From positions 1-13,479 of the forward strand of contig JAGUYV010000326.1 of NCBI GenBank assembly GCA_020061125.1: a stretch of DNA of 13,479 nt. Direction: 5' to 3'. The notes beneath the pieces are model-generated. The model did not search any database, was not told the DNA's origin, and worked only from the letters and a program-made list of their open reading frames with translations. This DNA is from a bacterium (GTDB lineage Bacteria > UBP15 > UBA6099 > DSWB01). Position 1 is the first letter of the stretch; each line of letters begins with the position of its first letter. Positions 13,287 to 13,479 of this stretch are shown here, in pieces. Made by a program: the position numbers and the translations under genes.

Positions 13287-13479
13287 TCATGCTTTCACCT
13301 TCCTGCTCTTTGCGATGTCCATGATCTTGTCGAAGATGTCCTCCGCGGGGATGGGGGCGCAGGGGATTTCGCTCAAGCGGTGGAACTGACGGGTGACGGC
13401 GCCGTCAATGAGATTGGCGAACTGGCCGGTGAAGTTGCCTTCGGGCACCAGGACGCTGCGGCATGCGGCGGTGAACGCC
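13287..13479 (-). CDS. 2-oxoacid:ferredoxin oxidoreductase, alpha subunit (C-terminal part)
   Basis: Only the last 63 codons are present; the gene runs off the right edge. The readable end contains VLVPEGNFTGQFANLIDGA and ends with PAEDIFDKIMDIAKSRKVKA. This matches the C-terminal part of alpha subunits, where relatives read vlvvEqNytGQla and a final PxxPeeI helix. The alpha subunit contributes the pyrimidine-binding half of the TPP site and forms the catalytic dimer with the beta subunit encoded next at 12240-13094. The order alpha then beta on one strand is the usual operon order. The stop is TGA at 13289-13287. Confidence 0.85.
   Translation of the reverse strand, partial: AFTAACRSVLVPEGNFTGQFANLIDGAVTRQFHRLSEIPCAPIPAEDIFDKIMDIAKSRKVKA

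Overview
The window is GC-rich bacterial DNA. It holds a Mu-like transposable element, probably prophage-derived, sitting beside a host locus for a 2-oxoacid:ferredoxin oxidoreductase. The oxidoreductase points to an anaerobic or facultatively anaerobic bacterium. The phage-type families (DDE transposase with a MuB/ExeA-type ATPase, GemA, lambda/TP901-type tape measure, Mor) are typical of Gram-negative hosts. The phylum cannot be fixed from sequence alone.

Layout. Positions 1-91 hold one good terminator and a second hairpin, probably closing a gene left of the window. Positions 101-248 hold a dense array of short inverted repeats and a tandem 40/41-bp unit, probably operators and/or transposase sites. 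The + strand from 263 to 4905 is a tightly packed early/transposition block. It encodes a coiled-coil HTH-like protein, a small protein with two HTH repeats, a 560-aa DDE transposase whose N-terminus carries a third copy of that repeat, an AAA+ ATPase with an apparent C-terminal HTH, and a charged helical protein. From 4906 to 6347 come a structured intercistronic leader, two unknown small proteins and a GemA/gp16-like protein. A 1261-aa tape measure protein (6344-10129) carries an M15-type zinc peptidase signature. It is followed by a 370-aa protein ending in three tandem repeats (10218-11330), then terminator-like hairpins and a Mor-family activator (11495-11833).

The right flank (11834-12239) is non-coding, with an 11-bp inverted repeat and a long hairpin that could terminate transcription from both sides. 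Convergent to it on the - strand is the TPP-binding beta subunit of the oxidoreductase (12240-13094). A repeat-containing gap follows, then the C-terminal end of the alpha subunit (13287 to the window edge).

How it fits together. Transposase and ATPase form the replicative-transposition pair. The two-repeat protein probably binds the same kind of DNA as the transposase N-terminus and may regulate it. Mor would activate later transcription. What is missing is striking: no terminase, portal, capsid, tail tube or baseplate gene is visible between the transposition genes and host DNA, yet a full-length tape measure gene is intact. Either this is a reduced or rearranged Mu-like prophage or an unusual compact transposable element that has kept a tape-measure/peptidase protein.
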